30,712 bases of DNA from a virus. This document shows positions 22,759 through 30,712 of the stretch, piece by piece. Numbering within the stretch: position 1 is the first letter of the stretch; each line of letters starts with the position of its first letter. The DNA is taken from positions 1 to 30,712 of the IMG/VR virus record IMGVR_UViG_3300027852_000134; one strand, 5' to 3'. The position numbers were made by a program, and so were the translations under genes. The notes under the pieces are model-generated. The model did not search any database. It was given only the letters and a program-made list of their open reading frames with translations, and was not told the DNA's origin.

Positions 22759-22925
22759 CAGCTTTTCTTTTTAGTGCTCTGGAAAAAATCAATTGCTCTC
22801 TGTGCTTCCATCCTGGAAGTGAATGAAGTTTTCAAAACATTGGGGAGTTCCCCACCCCCAATCCACTTGGCTTTATACCCTCTTGGTGCATCATTAATGA
22901 TTGTAAGTTTTTTTGCAACTGGCAT
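22758..22925 (-). CDS. Hypothetical protein, 55 aa, between tail tube genes
   Basis: ATG 22925 overlaps the tail tube A stop (TAATG), and the TGA at 22758-22760 overlaps the tail nozzle start (TGATG). It is therefore translated in series between two structural genes. The product is basic (MPVAKKLTIIND, APRGYKAKWIGGG, RMEAQRAIDFFQSTKKKS) and resembles a small alpha/beta module. No family is recognised. A virion or chaperone part is suggested only by its place. Confidence 0.55.
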   Translation of the reverse strand: MPVAKKLTIINDAPRGYKAKWIGGGELPNVLKTSFTSRMEAQRAIDFFQSTKKKS

Positions 22926-23677
22926 TATTTATGTCTCCCATAGTCGGGGGTTTGTAAATCACCATCATTGCGCCACTTCTCTCTTGAAGCCCAAATCCTC
23001 TGTCTCCGACTACGTTGTTCTTCTTTAGCATTGGGGGATTGCCTCAGTGCATTGAATGCCACTGACTTGGCTTCAGCCAACAAGTAAGGAAAATTCTTTG
23101 AGGGAAGGTTTGGGATCGTGGCATCAGCTATAGTTAAAGATGGTTCTGCATACACATATGCTTGGGTCTTGGAAGTCTGGAGAGTTGAATCTACGTCTGA
23201 ATCGTAGGAATCAAATACCAGGTTTATGTCATCAAATGAAGTGTAGTAGGTTGGTGCTTGATTATTCAGAATCAAGACATCCACCCCTGAGTCATCTGTG
23301 ATTACATCTACAGTGGATTCATCTGAATTCCTGGCATTGGTCAATAACATAAATTCAGCAGGTGATTTCCAAATGACATCTGCATATTTTTTCTTGGTAT
23401 CAGTGTCCGTGGCTTTGTCATACTTGAGCCAAATCACTTCCTGGACATCATCACCAATGGACATGTGGGTGGGTCTACTGCTGGTTCCACTGGCAGTCAA
23501 CTGAACCATGGTCTTCAAGTGTGGCCATTGCCTGTCTGAGATTATCTCCTCATAGGTGGTCTTCACAATCTCTGCTATCTGTTGGGCCTCAACAGTATCA
23601 TTGATTGAATTGACCTCATCAGAATCCATGTCATTCAGAATGTTTTGCACTAAAGCAAGTAATGTCATTTTAGACAT
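22925..23677 (-). CDS. Tail tubular protein A, T7 gp11-like adaptor
   Basis: The 250 aa protein begins MTLLALVQNILNDMDSDEVN, followed by AQQIAEIVKTTYEEIISDRQ and WPHL. This is the usual opening of podovirus tail tube A/adaptor proteins, in which a helical N-terminus packs against the portal. A beta-rich middle and the helical closing part (FPYLLAEAKSVAFNALRQ, then RSRRQRIWASREKWRNDG) also fit. It would form the ring between portal and nozzle. The next gene is coupled to it by TAATG. Confidence 0.8.
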   Translation of the reverse strand: MSKMTLLALVQNILNDMDSDEVNSINDTVEAQQIAEIVKTTYEEIISDRQWPHLKTMVQLTASGTSSRPTHMSIGDDVQEVIWLKYDKATDTDTKKKYADVIWKSPAEFMLLTNARNSDESTVDVITDDSGVDVLILNNQAPTYYTSFDDINLVFDSYDSDVDSTLQTSKTQAYVYAEPSLTIADATIPNLPSKNFPYLLAEAKSVAFNALRQSPNAKEEQRSRRQRIWASREKWRNDGDLQTPDYGRHK

Positions 23678-23678
23678 G

Positions 23679-24245
23679 TTATGATGCCTTTAAAAGGGTT
23701 GTACAAAATTGAGCAGACTCTACAACAATATCATCCGTATCACCACCATTATCAGATTCAATGTATACAGTTAATACTTCGGCAGCAGTTAGAGAAACTA
23801 TACCACTAAAACTTGCACTACCTGTATCAGTACTACCAGACATTTCTCTACGACAAGACATATAATTTTCAACCCCATCAACTCTCAAATGAAATTGATA
23901 TTCTCCAGCATCACCAGCAGCCGAGGTTGCAAATGTGATCTGGAAACAAATTGAATAGTCCCCAGATTGTATCACAGTAATATTATCAGAAGTATGACTT
24001 ACAGTTATATTATAGGATGGCATATTGGTATCAAATGCTGCTAATGCTTTGGCAGTTGTACCAATTGAAGCTATGGCAATTGAAGCATCATTACTATAAA
24101 TACCACCATAAGTAGCCCCTGGTTGTGCAGTCCAATCACCAGATGCAGCACCATCAGCTACATATACTTCACCTGCACTGGCAGCAGCACAACCTTTAGG
24201 TTCATGTATTTCTGGATCAGTTATTACGTTATGTTCTTGGGCCAT
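23679..24245 (-). CDS. Capsid-adjacent protein with possible C1q/TNF-like domain, 188 aa
   Basis: Residues about 60-188 show a regular jelly-roll pattern: VSHTSDNITVIQSGDYSICF, QITFATSAAGDAGEYQFHLR, VDGVENYMSCRREM, GSASFSGIVSLTAAEVLTVY and a final SAQFCTTLLK. The alternation of strands and the late TAAEVLTVYIES turn resemble C1q/TNF-like trimers found on phage heads or fibres. The N-terminus (EIHEPKGCAAASAGEVYVAD) looks like an attachment arm. It may decorate the capsid or form a fibre tip. The domain call is by eye and needs a structural search. Confidence 0.4.
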   Translation of the reverse strand: MAQEHNVITDPEIHEPKGCAAASAGEVYVADGAASGDWTAQPGATYGGIYSNDASIAIASIGTTAKALAAFDTNMPSYNITVSHTSDNITVIQSGDYSICFQITFATSAAGDAGEYQFHLRVDGVENYMSCRREMSGSTDTGSASFSGIVSLTAAEVLTVYIESDNGGDTDDIVVESAQFCTTLLKAS

Positions 24246-24264
24246 CAGTCTTACCTTGATAGAT

Positions 24265-24288
24265 GGGGGAGAGAGATATTACTCCCCC
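24265..24288 (-). terminator. GC-rich hairpin after capsid-adjacent gene
   Basis: In the 63-base gap 24246-24308, GGGGGAG at 24265-24271 pairs with CTCCCCC at 24282-24288, a seven-base stem with a ten-base loop. A second CTCCCCC at 24288-24294 could pair instead. There is no T-run after it in the direction of transcription. It could lower read-through after the capsid genes or stabilise an mRNA end, comparable in place to the terminator after gene 10 in T7. Confidence 0.35.
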
Positions 24289-24308
24289 TCCCCCTATTAC
24301 ACTACTAC

Positions 24309-24956
24309 TTACGCACCACCTGGACCTTCAGCCGTATAATTTACAACTATACGGATCTTCCCAGTCATGGTGGCCTGTCCAGCACTATCATCAGAAACAA
24401 TGATAGCAGTCAGGTTTGCGGCATCTGCACCGATACTCACAGTTTCACCTGGAGTTGCAGCAGTACCATAGTCTGGGACTAAGGCAGCACTACCACCCTG
24501 ATGATACGCTCCACGAACTTCCGCAATATCATTGGAAGTAATTGTGAGAGCACCGTCAGTGGCATCGATAAGACCATCGGCATCAATAGCCGTTGATCCA
24601 TCGGATGCTTTAACTAGACCCACCTGGATGGAACCAGATGTAGCTGCTGAACCACCAGTGGTCACAACAGCAGTCAGGTTCTCAGCCCTGCAAGACAGAA
24701 TCTTGGCATAGGCAGGAATCACCTGTTCTAGGTTAGAAGTTGACCCTGAGAGGATCGTGGTGGAGTCTGCGATACCGGCAGCAGTCTGAGTGACTGCGGT
24801 TGCCAGATCGATTACCCACACCAGTTCTTTCTCATAGCCCTTAGTGGAAGGAGTACCACCATATCTTTGATCAGTAGTACGAGGACCATAGTGATTGGTT
24901 ACACTATTGATTCCAGTCCCGGCACTATTGTTAAAGTCTGTCCGTTCAAAACCCAT
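24309..24956 (-). CDS. Capsid-adjacent structural protein, 215 aa
   Basis: It directly follows the major capsid gene and has a very strong ribosome site (AGGAGGT at 24962-24968, five bases before ATG), a sign of high expression. The sequence is Ala/Thr/Gly/Ser-rich and beta-like, with no Cys except one (ILSCRAENLTAVV). It has repeated AVVTTGGSAATSG, ADGLIDATDGALTITS and IGADAANLTAIIVSDDS segments. Head decoration is a fair guess. No family is recognised with certainty. Confidence 0.5.
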   Translation of the reverse strand: MGFERTDFNNSAGTGINSVTNHYGPRTTDQRYGGTPSTKGYEKELVWVIDLATAVTQTAAGIADSTTILSGSTSNLEQVIPAYAKILSCRAENLTAVVTTGGSAATSGSIQVGLVKASDGSTAIDADGLIDATDGALTITSNDIAEVRGAYHQGGSAALVPDYGTAATPGETVSIGADAANLTAIIVSDDSAGQATMTGKIRIVVNYTAEGPGGA

Positions 24957-24961
24957 AATAT

Positions 24962-24968
24962 ACCTCCT
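24962..24968 (-). promoter_or_regulatory. Strong ribosome binding site for capsid-adjacent gene
   Basis: AGGAGGT, read on the - strand, is a full match to the anti-Shine-Dalgarno sequence with a five-base spacer to the ATG at 24956. Most other genes in this arm rely on stop/start coupling, so this site marks a highly translated product. Confidence 0.75.
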
Positions 24969-24971
24969 ATC

Positions 24972-25943
24972 TTAATAGACTGCTGGGTTAGAGATCAGAA
25001 TACCCAGAGAGTCCACTCGTTGGGCACCAAAGCCAAACCGAGAGGTAACCTGGAATTTATCTTGACGATTGTCATGATCACGCCATCCTTCTGCCTTTGG
25101 CATCCTGCGCCATGCTTTCATGATTGGTCTGGTATTATCATCGACCACACACATGAACACATTTGCAGTATCACCTGCAACAGAAGCAGTGGTGTTGCCA
25201 TCACGATCCACCAGTGAACTTTCAGCAGCAGTTACCTGATGCAGACGGTTGGAAACATAGATGTCCCATCCGTAGATGTTCCTGACGAACTGGTGATTCC
25301 TGCGGAAACCATCAGTAACCATACCTTCAAAGTGAGGGTTGTTGGAAATGTTCACGATGTTGGTGATGGTATCACAAGTCAATGCTATGGCTGGATCTAC
25401 GATGGCAATTCGACCACCTTGTGGGTTGTTGGCCTTGTCAAATGCATAACGCATGTAGGCAAAGTCCTGGAGTTCCACGGCACGTGAAGTACCATTGGCA
25501 ACAAACCGATGCTTTACACCATTGACATTGTTGTTATCGTCATTGGTCTGAGCAGCATTACATGCGGCCAGGAACTTGGTTTCAACATCCTGCTGGAGTG
25601 CTCTCACTGATTCCTGTGCTCTCATGGAACTCAGAGTTTCAATCTGTGCACCATCTTCACGCAGGTCATCATTGACAAACCATGCATCACCAGTGTACTC
25701 GGTGATGCCCAGAGTTACCGTGGAGGTATCAATGGCATTGAAGGTCAGAGGTACGTCTTCTGCAACATCCTGGATGGATGCGCTACCAACTGACTTGATG
25801 TTAAGGGTTGTGCCAGAACCAAAGTCCGATACATCTCGGCAAAATGATTCTGGGAGCAGCTCATCATGGAGATTTTCCAGAATGAACTTTGAATACTGCT
25901 GCGCTTCGATGAAGGCAGTAGTATTGGTTGTATTTTGAGACAT
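24972..25943 (-). CDS. Major capsid protein, HK97-like
   Basis: The 323 aa protein has the usual size and the usual N-terminal arm (FIEAQQYSKFILENLHDELL). It then shows SGTTLNIKSVGSASIQDVAE, a spine helix (IETLSSMRAQESVRALQQDV), GGRIAIVDPAIALTC, and a VRNIYGWDIYVSNRL segment typical of podovirus capsid proteins. It ends FQVTSRFGFGAQRVDSLG, a common capsid C-terminus. It lies right after the scaffold gene, with the best ribosome site in the window. It forms the icosahedral shell. Confidence 0.85.
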   Translation of the reverse strand: MSQNTTNTTAFIEAQQYSKFILENLHDELLPESFCRDVSDFGSGTTLNIKSVGSASIQDVAEDVPLTFNAIDTSTVTLGITEYTGDAWFVNDDLREDGAQIETLSSMRAQESVRALQQDVETKFLAACNAAQTNDDNNNVNGVKHRFVANGTSRAVELQDFAYMRYAFDKANNPQGGRIAIVDPAIALTCDTITNIVNISNNPHFEGMVTDGFRRNHQFVRNIYGWDIYVSNRLHQVTAAESSLVDRDGNTTASVAGDTANVFMCVVDDNTRPIMKAWRRMPKAEGWRDHDNRQDKFQVTSRFGFGAQRVDSLGILISNPAVY

Positions 25944-25951
25944 TGTTTATG

Positions 25952-25958
25952 TCCTCCT
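25952..25958 (-). promoter_or_regulatory. Strong ribosome binding site for major capsid gene
   Basis: AGGAGGA read on the - strand, eight bases before ATG 25943. It occupies much of the 30-base gap between scaffold and capsid genes. The strong site fits the need for hundreds of copies per particle. Confidence 0.75.
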
Positions 25959-25973
25959 GTTTGGGTTAGGAAC

Positions 25974-26651
25974 TTACGTTCCCTCTATATCAACTAGTTT
26001 CCCCGCCGCTGCCCAAGCATCATTCAACTGTTTGGTTGAGGCACCATATGGTACCTTGGCACTTGGCTTTTCAGCATCGGGGATAATTGTTTCAGTGTTC
26101 ACAGACCCACTTGAAGTTGGGGCCGAGGGAGCACCATCCATCTTAAGATCAAAGTAGGAAAGCACAGCTTTTGGTGATTTACCCGCCAGTTCTTGAAATG
26201 TCTGTACTCCAAGTCCAAGGTCATTGGCCTTTTCGATAAACAATTCTTCTGCCTTTGGTCCAAAAACTTCCTGCATCTTTGCCACTACACTCTTCTGATT
26301 GGATTGAACGCTCTGTGCTGACTCTCTTGCAGACAGTTGACGATCAACTAGTTCTGCCACATCAGCTAAGTCAATATTGGAGGACGGGTCTTGCCCACTG
26401 TTGGGTTGACTTTTTATTTCTTGGAGAAGTTCTTCAGTAGTTTGTCTCTTACTGAGATCATCTCTGAATGTGGAATTTTCAGCTTCCAGGGTCTTGATGT
26501 GCTCCTGAGCACTTGCTAAGGCTTTGAAACCTTCTTCCACACTGTCATACTTTGGAGTACCATCTTCATTCTGTACCATCTGAAGAACTTCTGGCAACTC
26601 CACTTCTTCATTGCTTTGCTGGTCGGCAAATATTTCTACATCATTGGTCAT
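25974..26651 (-). CDS. Capsid assembly scaffolding protein
   Basis: The 225 aa product is acidic at its N-terminus (DVEIFADQQSNEEVELPEVL), then has a coiled-coil centre (FKALASAQEHIKTLEAENST and RQTTEELLQEIK). It also has a helical segment (KMQEVFGPKAEELFIEKAND) and a disordered Ser/Pro-rich part (GAPSAPTSSGS). The C-terminus is helical, with KVPYGASTKQLNDAWAAAG. This is the pattern of podovirus scaffolds (T7 gp9-like), in which the C-terminal helix touches the capsid protein. The gene is immediately upstream of the capsid gene. Its ATG overlaps the previous stop (ATGA). Confidence 0.78.
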   Translation of the reverse strand: MTNDVEIFADQQSNEEVELPEVLQMVQNEDGTPKYDSVEEGFKALASAQEHIKTLEAENSTFRDDLSKRQTTEELLQEIKSQPNSGQDPSSNIDLADVAELVDRQLSARESAQSVQSNQKSVVAKMQEVFGPKAEELFIEKANDLGLGVQTFQELAGKSPKAVLSYFDLKMDGAPSAPTSSGSVNTETIIPDAEKPSAKVPYGASTKQLNDAWAAAGKLVDIEGT

Positions 26652-26899
26652 GATTTTGGTTCCTTTGTAATAGTGATTAAATCTATAACTTTCCGCAAGG
26701 TTCTTTGCGAACCAAGCTGGTCAGCTTGATATTCGCTCCATGCAGGCAGTTTATAATTCTCTACACTACTACTGGAACGGATTGAACTTTCAAGATCCTT
26801 CTTGAGGACTTTGATCAACTTATCAAAGTATCTCTTGGCCCTCTGTGCTTCTACATCCGTGAATTCTGTTGAGAGTTTGGATTTCTTCTTAATTGTCAC
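26648..26899 (-). CDS. Small head-region protein, 83 aa
   Basis: The start is GTG 26899, overlapping the portal stop (GTGA), with no strong ribosome site, so it probably depends on coupling. The product is basic and helical (VEAQRAKRYFDKLIKVLKKD), has a Ser-rich joint (SSIRSSSSVENY) and ends in a second helix (GSQRTLRKVIDLITITKE). A small gene of this kind between portal and scaffold is seen in many podoviruses. Its function is unknown. Confidence 0.55.
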   Translation of the reverse strand: MTIKKKSKLSTEFTDVEAQRAKRYFDKLIKVLKKDLESSIRSSSSVENYKLPAWSEYQADQLGSQRTLRKVIDLITITKEPKS

Positions 26900-28668
26900 T
26901 GTAGGGGTATTTCCTCTTCTTCCCCTTCAGAGCCATCTGGAGTTATCTGCTCCACTTCCAAATCTTCCTGAATTTGATTAATATATCTTTGAGTTTCTGC
27001 CTGTTCAAAGACCGCAACATTTTCTTGAAATATTCCAAATTTTTCTACTCCCAAACCTTCCTCAACCATGTTGGCAAGTTTCTTAGCTGAAGTATGTGGT
27101 GCAATCATCTCCCCTATCGGTGAATTGAAGATCATGGATAGGTTTTGAAATAGTTGAGACTGAGAAGCAAAGTGCTTGGCCCCAACTGGTCTTATCTTGC
27201 CTTTTGCGGTGATATCTTCCTTTCTGATTTTGAGAAATTCTACAACTCCAAGATCATCATCGATCACCCTCACCAGATCTGTTCCATCCACATTTCTCCT
27301 GGCAACTTCCAGCATATTGTTCAGCAGCTTTTCAAGCATCAGTTCAAAGGTTCTGAGTTTCTCCATGAACATCCTGTCTGCCCTGGAACCCAGATCTTGC
27401 ACTTCAAAGGCTGTCTTCTCACCTGGAGTTCTGATTCCCCTCACCTGTTTGGGGGCACCTGCCATGTCCTCCATTCTTTGCTCAAGAACTGAGATGTCCT
27501 GCTTGGCACCTATGATACCTTGCAGGTTCTTGCCCAATTCGGTCACTTCCCCATCATCACCCAGGAATATCTGAGCCAGAGGACCATACTCAAACTCCTC
27601 CACATTACCTTTGAATGCGAGAATTGGCAGTACTGAGAGATCCATGGCATCAGCAGCCAGATTCTCCAGATGATCTATCCGGTACTGAAGACCCACAAGA
27701 TTATCAAGTGGTCCCATAGCGTACAGATTGTCAGGTCTTGGCCTCCAGCCACAATGCACTTTAGTGCTTCTACCAAACCAAGAAGGATGAGGAATGTCCC
27801 TGATGATAAAGCTGCGATCAATAACAGTAATGAGCCTATTTCTTTTAAGTTTACCCTGCTCATCATGTATTGATCCTTCAAACTCCAGTATTTCGACATA
27901 ATCAGATTGAAAATAATCCTGTAGAGTTCCAAATCCATCTACGGTGAATGCATCATTTTTGGCATTGTCTGCGGCATCGATGCTCCCCATGTGACCACGA
28001 ACATCTTCTGCTTTCTTGAGAATATCCAGGTTGTACTGGAATTCTGGTTTGGTCTCTGCTTCATCCTTCAACTCCCCAAAGGTTTTTATGTATCTTGTTA
28101 TTTTGGGGGAATCTACGAAGGACTTGGCAGCAGGATTGAATACTATGTCAAAGATTGAATGTCTTGTGGCCCTGGGACCAACATAACCTGGGATTATTTC
28201 CCCATCTGCATTCTGGTGAGATTCATTGATGTATTCAACATCACCCACCACATTCCCATAGTCTATGAAATCATACACCAGTTGGGAAACTGTCTCTTCG
28301 AAGTCCCCTTCCTTGAGCTTGTTACGCATGTATGCCTGAATGGATTTGGCTTTGCCCTGATCCACCGACTCTGGGTCTCCACCTTCCCATATCAACCAAT
28401 CATCTTTTGGGAACAGTGCTGCCATGTAGTTGGCATGGAGAGTGTCCCTGATCTGAGTCAGCTTGGGGGTGGTGGTAGTATTCTTCCATGGGAGACTGGA
28501 ATTGGATGTGGTGGAAGTGTCGGTGGCAAAGAGATAATTACGGAGTTCTACCCAATCCGCTATCTTCTCAGATCTCTTGGACTGCCACTGAAACCAGAAA
28601 TTGGCTATGTTCTCAGCAGTTCTATCCCTATCAAAGAGATCAGTTACTTCCAGGACTTTACCCACCAT
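26896..28668 (-). CDS. Portal (head-tail connector) protein
   Basis: The 590 aa protein has the landmarks of podovirus portals: an N-terminal helix with WFQWQSKRSEKIADWVELRN, a segment RDTLHANYMAALFPKDDW, then VYDFIDYGNVVGDVEYI, MGPLDNLVGLQYRIDHLENL near the middle (wing/stem), and MEDMAGAPKQVRGIRTPGEK as the crown side. It ends in an acidic tail (DGSEGEEEEIPLQ). Twelve copies would form the ring through which DNA passes. It directly abuts the large terminase (TAA then ATG). Confidence 0.85.
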   Translation of the reverse strand: MVGKVLEVTDLFDRDRTAENIANFWFQWQSKRSEKIADWVELRNYLFATDTSTTSNSSLPWKNTTTTPKLTQIRDTLHANYMAALFPKDDWLIWEGGDPESVDQGKAKSIQAYMRNKLKEGDFEETVSQLVYDFIDYGNVVGDVEYINESHQNADGEIIPGYVGPRATRHSIFDIVFNPAAKSFVDSPKITRYIKTFGELKDEAETKPEFQYNLDILKKAEDVRGHMGSIDAADNAKNDAFTVDGFGTLQDYFQSDYVEILEFEGSIHDEQGKLKRNRLITVIDRSFIIRDIPHPSWFGRSTKVHCGWRPRPDNLYAMGPLDNLVGLQYRIDHLENLAADAMDLSVLPILAFKGNVEEFEYGPLAQIFLGDDGEVTELGKNLQGIIGAKQDISVLEQRMEDMAGAPKQVRGIRTPGEKTAFEVQDLGSRADRMFMEKLRTFELMLEKLLNNMLEVARRNVDGTDLVRVIDDDLGVVEFLKIRKEDITAKGKIRPVGAKHFASQSQLFQNLSMIFNSPIGEMIAPHTSAKKLANMVEEGLGVEKFGIFQENVAVFEQAETQRYINQIQEDLEVEQITPDGSEGEEEEIPLQ

Positions 28669-30216
28669 TTAACGTACCCCACCAAATCTGGAGTGATAGA
28701 CTACATTTGATTTCTTCATTCCCATCTGTCCTCTGTGACTTGGAGATACCGCCACATCAACTGCTGCTGTGAGTGCATCCAAGACATCATCGTGTGGTGG
28801 ATTCTGCATGGTCAATTCTTCTTCCAGTATTTGGCAGTTACCACCTTTGTAGTGCCACATCTGGAGATTATCATATCTGGGCGAGAGAGTTGCATTGATC
28901 CTCTCTTCCTTTGTCCCTTCATGTCGGGAAGGTCTGTATTCATCAATTGATAGTACCAACCCATTGGGTTTTATGTAGGAACTCTTAAGCTCCTTGACTA
29001 TAGCTTCTTGAGCAACTGTTACTTCTGCTCTAAGTTTACGAAACTCCCACTTATTGTGGAGAGTCATGATCTCTTCAAAGTACTTCTTGATGGAGTTGGT
29101 CTTGAACCTGACTATATCAAGAATGTAGTAGTTGTTTGCATGATCCACCCCCACAACCACAATGGCGGTGAAGTCAGCCAATTTCTTCAGACTGAAGGCA
29201 AAGTCAATTGCGGCAAATACATTCAGCTTTCTGTCTTTGTAGAACCAGTAGCCATTTTCTTGTGAGATGTGCTTTCTGTCATACCATTGGAAATTCTTTG
29301 GGTTGATACGAGCATTATCTGGGTCATTGGGGTTATTGTAGTACTGGGCAAAAAACTGAGTGCGGTCAGCATACTTTGCCCGTTTCTTTGCCAATTCATT
29401 TTCGTCAAATCCAAAGAATCTCCCATCCTTCCTCATTGTTTTGGGCCAGAGGAATTCACCTTCTTCCTCCACCACTTTCTGGAAAATCTCATAGAGAGGT
29501 TCTCTGTTAACTAACTCCCCCTTCTTGTAGATATCCAGCATTGACTCCTGCATGGTTGCGTAGATATCTTTAGGGTGGTACCTTGTCCCCACCACAGTTG
29601 TCTTAGCTCCAGTGGTTTCAATGGAAGCAAGTTGGGAATACATCATCACGACTTTTCTACGACCGTCCTCAGTATAGGCATTAAGTGGTACAACAATATC
29701 ATCCAGAAAAATATGGTTGGCATGAAAGCCCGTGATGTTAGTAGTAAGGCCAGCAGCTTTAACCGTTGGATCACGCACTCCTTCCAAACCACGCTGAGGA
29801 TGATCAACTGCTATTTCCATGGCTGACCATTTTTCTCTCTTCCCTTCATCCGGATGAATCATGTCTGGCCAGAACCGGGTGTATACTTTCGAATCTAAAA
29901 TATTCTTAATCGCGTAGAGCTGCTTCTCGGCAAGATCTGCGGTGGCAGACACATAGAGTATGGTGATCCATGGAGTCTTGGTGATGACCCACGCCGCATA
30001 CACTGCCGCACAGTGTGACTTCTGGTGGTCACGGGGTAGAAGGCACAATTGATTGTCCAACGCTGCCTGTCTGGTCCAGAAATGAAACAACTCTTCGTGG
30101 ATAGCTCCGTATACCCTGTGGGGAAGGACCAGGCGAGCAAAATAAAAAAGATCAGCTTCAGCCCTGTCTCTGATTTCCTGTCTTTTCTGCTCTCTTGTTT
30201 GCCTGCCACTGGTCAA
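28669..30216 (-). CDS. Terminase large subunit
   Basis: The packaging motor ATPase and nuclease, 515 aa. ATPase landmarks: PRDHQKS at 61-67 as the Walker A-like loop, YVSATADLA at 88-96, HIFLDDI at 168-174 as Walker B, and VVGTRYHP at 208-215 as motif III. Nuclease landmarks: AAIDFAFS with D338, RAEVT with E398, and HDDVLDALT with D476/D477, a metal-binding triad of the RNase H type. The start is TTG 30216, the only usable codon after an in-frame stop, and overlaps the small subunit stop (TTGA). It pairs with the portal next to it. Confidence 0.88.
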   Translation of the reverse strand: MTSGRQTREQKRQEIRDRAEADLFYFARLVLPHRVYGAIHEELFHFWTRQAALDNQLCLLPRDHQKSHCAAVYAAWVITKTPWITILYVSATADLAEKQLYAIKNILDSKVYTRFWPDMIHPDEGKREKWSAMEIAVDHPQRGLEGVRDPTVKAAGLTTNITGFHANHIFLDDIVVPLNAYTEDGRRKVVMMYSQLASIETTGAKTTVVGTRYHPKDIYATMQESMLDIYKKGELVNREPLYEIFQKVVEEEGEFLWPKTMRKDGRFFGFDENELAKKRAKYADRTQFFAQYYNNPNDPDNARINPKNFQWYDRKHISQENGYWFYKDRKLNVFAAIDFAFSLKKLADFTAIVVVGVDHANNYYILDIVRFKTNSIKKYFEEIMTLHNKWEFRKLRAEVTVAQEAIVKELKSSYIKPNGLVLSIDEYRPSRHEGTKEERINATLSPRYDNLQMWHYKGGNCQILEEELTMQNPPHDDVLDALTAAVDVAVSPSHRGQMGMKKSNVVYHSRFGGVR

Positions 30217-30712
30217 TGTTTGGACATCCTCTCAATGTCATCATCCAATTCTTCTGCTATCCTGTTGTGAATCTTTGCTTCTTTCTCAATCTTCTTCTTG
30301 GATGGTCTACCTCTCTTGTCATCCTTTGCCCACCCTTTCTCCGCCATCCATTTGGCAGAGGTTATCCTGGTTCTGGACTCGGAAGAGGCATCTTTGGCTA
30401 TGCCCCTGATGGCTTCAGATCTTAGGATCACCTCCAGTTCATCTCTCCACTCTTGGATATACTCCTGGAACCACTGAACGCTGCAAAGCCATTTCCAATG
30501 TCTCCAAGATCCCAGTAATTTCATTGCGGCACTATATTCTGTTAGGTCACGTTCCTCCAGATATATCTGTCTGGCCGAGGGGTAGGTCACCCCATATATA
30601 GTATGTGGTTCATCCTTGAGGGTGTATAGGGGAGGGTATTGCTCTCTCAACCCAGGTTCAGAAGTTTCGAAAAAGATGCTCCTGGTTCTCCACCTACCTT
30701 GATCATCCTTAA
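30213..30712 (-). CDS. Terminase small subunit, 5' end beyond window
   Basis: The frame stays open to base 30712 upstream of the TTG at 30650. The extra sequence (DDQGRWRTRSIFFETSEPGL) reads like the start of this family, so the real start lies outside. Landmarks include EQYPPLYTLKDEPHTIYGVT, YPSARQIYLEERDLTEY, KLLGSWRHWKWLC, and a charged C-terminal helix (KDDKRGRPSKKKIEKEAKIH) that may contact the large subunit or DNA. It would recognise phage DNA to start packaging. The place before the large subunit supports the call. Confidence 0.65.
   Translation of the reverse strand, partial: KDDQGRWRTRSIFFETSEPGLREQYPPLYTLKDEPHTIYGVTYPSARQIYLEERDLTEYSAAMKLLGSWRHWKWLCSVQWFQEYIQEWRDELEVILRSEAIRGIAKDASSESRTRITSAKWMAEKGWAKDDKRGRPSKKKIEKEAKIHNRIAEELDDDIERMSKH

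Noticed and set aside
1-30712. tRNA genes, CRISPR arrays, insertion sequences, integrase or attachment sites
   Set aside because: None was recognised on reading both strands; the only clear tandem repeats are coding repeats of the virion protein at 9631-10148. A dedicated tRNA scan was not possible.

Overview
The window is part of a lytic bacteriophage genome with T7-like (podovirus) virion architecture. Evidence: a terminase-portal-scaffold-capsid-tail tube-internal virion protein series in canonical order, no integrase or repressor, almost no intergenic space, and chains of ATGA, TAATG and TGATG stop/start overlaps. A vitamin B12-type (class II, NrdJ-like) ribonucleotide reductase in a marine-looking podovirus recalls the cobavirus/Zobellviridae group. 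That placement is an inference from gene content, not from a search. A lipobox protein and spanin-like genes in the lysis block point to a Gram-negative host. No DNA polymerase, helicase or phage RNA polymerase lies in the window, so part of the replication module must be elsewhere.

Left arm (1-8265, + strand): early and nucleotide-metabolism genes. In order: the end of an ssDNA-binding-like protein, two tiny membrane proteins, a T7 gp6-like 5'-3' exonuclease, a GIY-YIG endonuclease, a DEDD 3'-5' exonuclease with a zinc ribbon, several small zinc-binding proteins, a degenerate MazG-like protein, an acidic 60-residue protein, a DUF3310 protein, NrdJ-type RNR, an HNH endonuclease abutting the RNR, and about nine small uncharacterised genes. 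Two free-standing nuclease genes sit among replication genes, as homing endonucleases often do.

Right arm (8237-30712, - strand, read right to left): terminase small subunit (cut by the right edge), terminase large subunit, portal, a small head gene, scaffold, major capsid protein, two capsid-adjacent proteins (one with a possible C1q/TNF-like fold), tail tube A, a 55-residue protein, tail nozzle B, three to four internal virion proteins (one carrying a muramidase domain), a collagen-like protein, further virion proteins, a large fibre-like protein, a protein with eight 22-24-residue repeats, and a lysis cassette. The cassette has an N-anchored coiled-coil protein (i-spanin-like), a 34-residue holin candidate, a TIGR02594/CHAP-like endolysin and a lipoprotein (o- or u-spanin-like).

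The two arms converge and overlap at 8237-8265, where a perfect 8-bp hairpin sits inside both reading frames. The left-arm genes would recycle host DNA and supply dNTPs, the right-arm genes build the particle, and the last right-arm genes release it. No tRNA, CRISPR array, insertion sequence or attachment site was seen, and no stretch over 300 bases lacks a gene.
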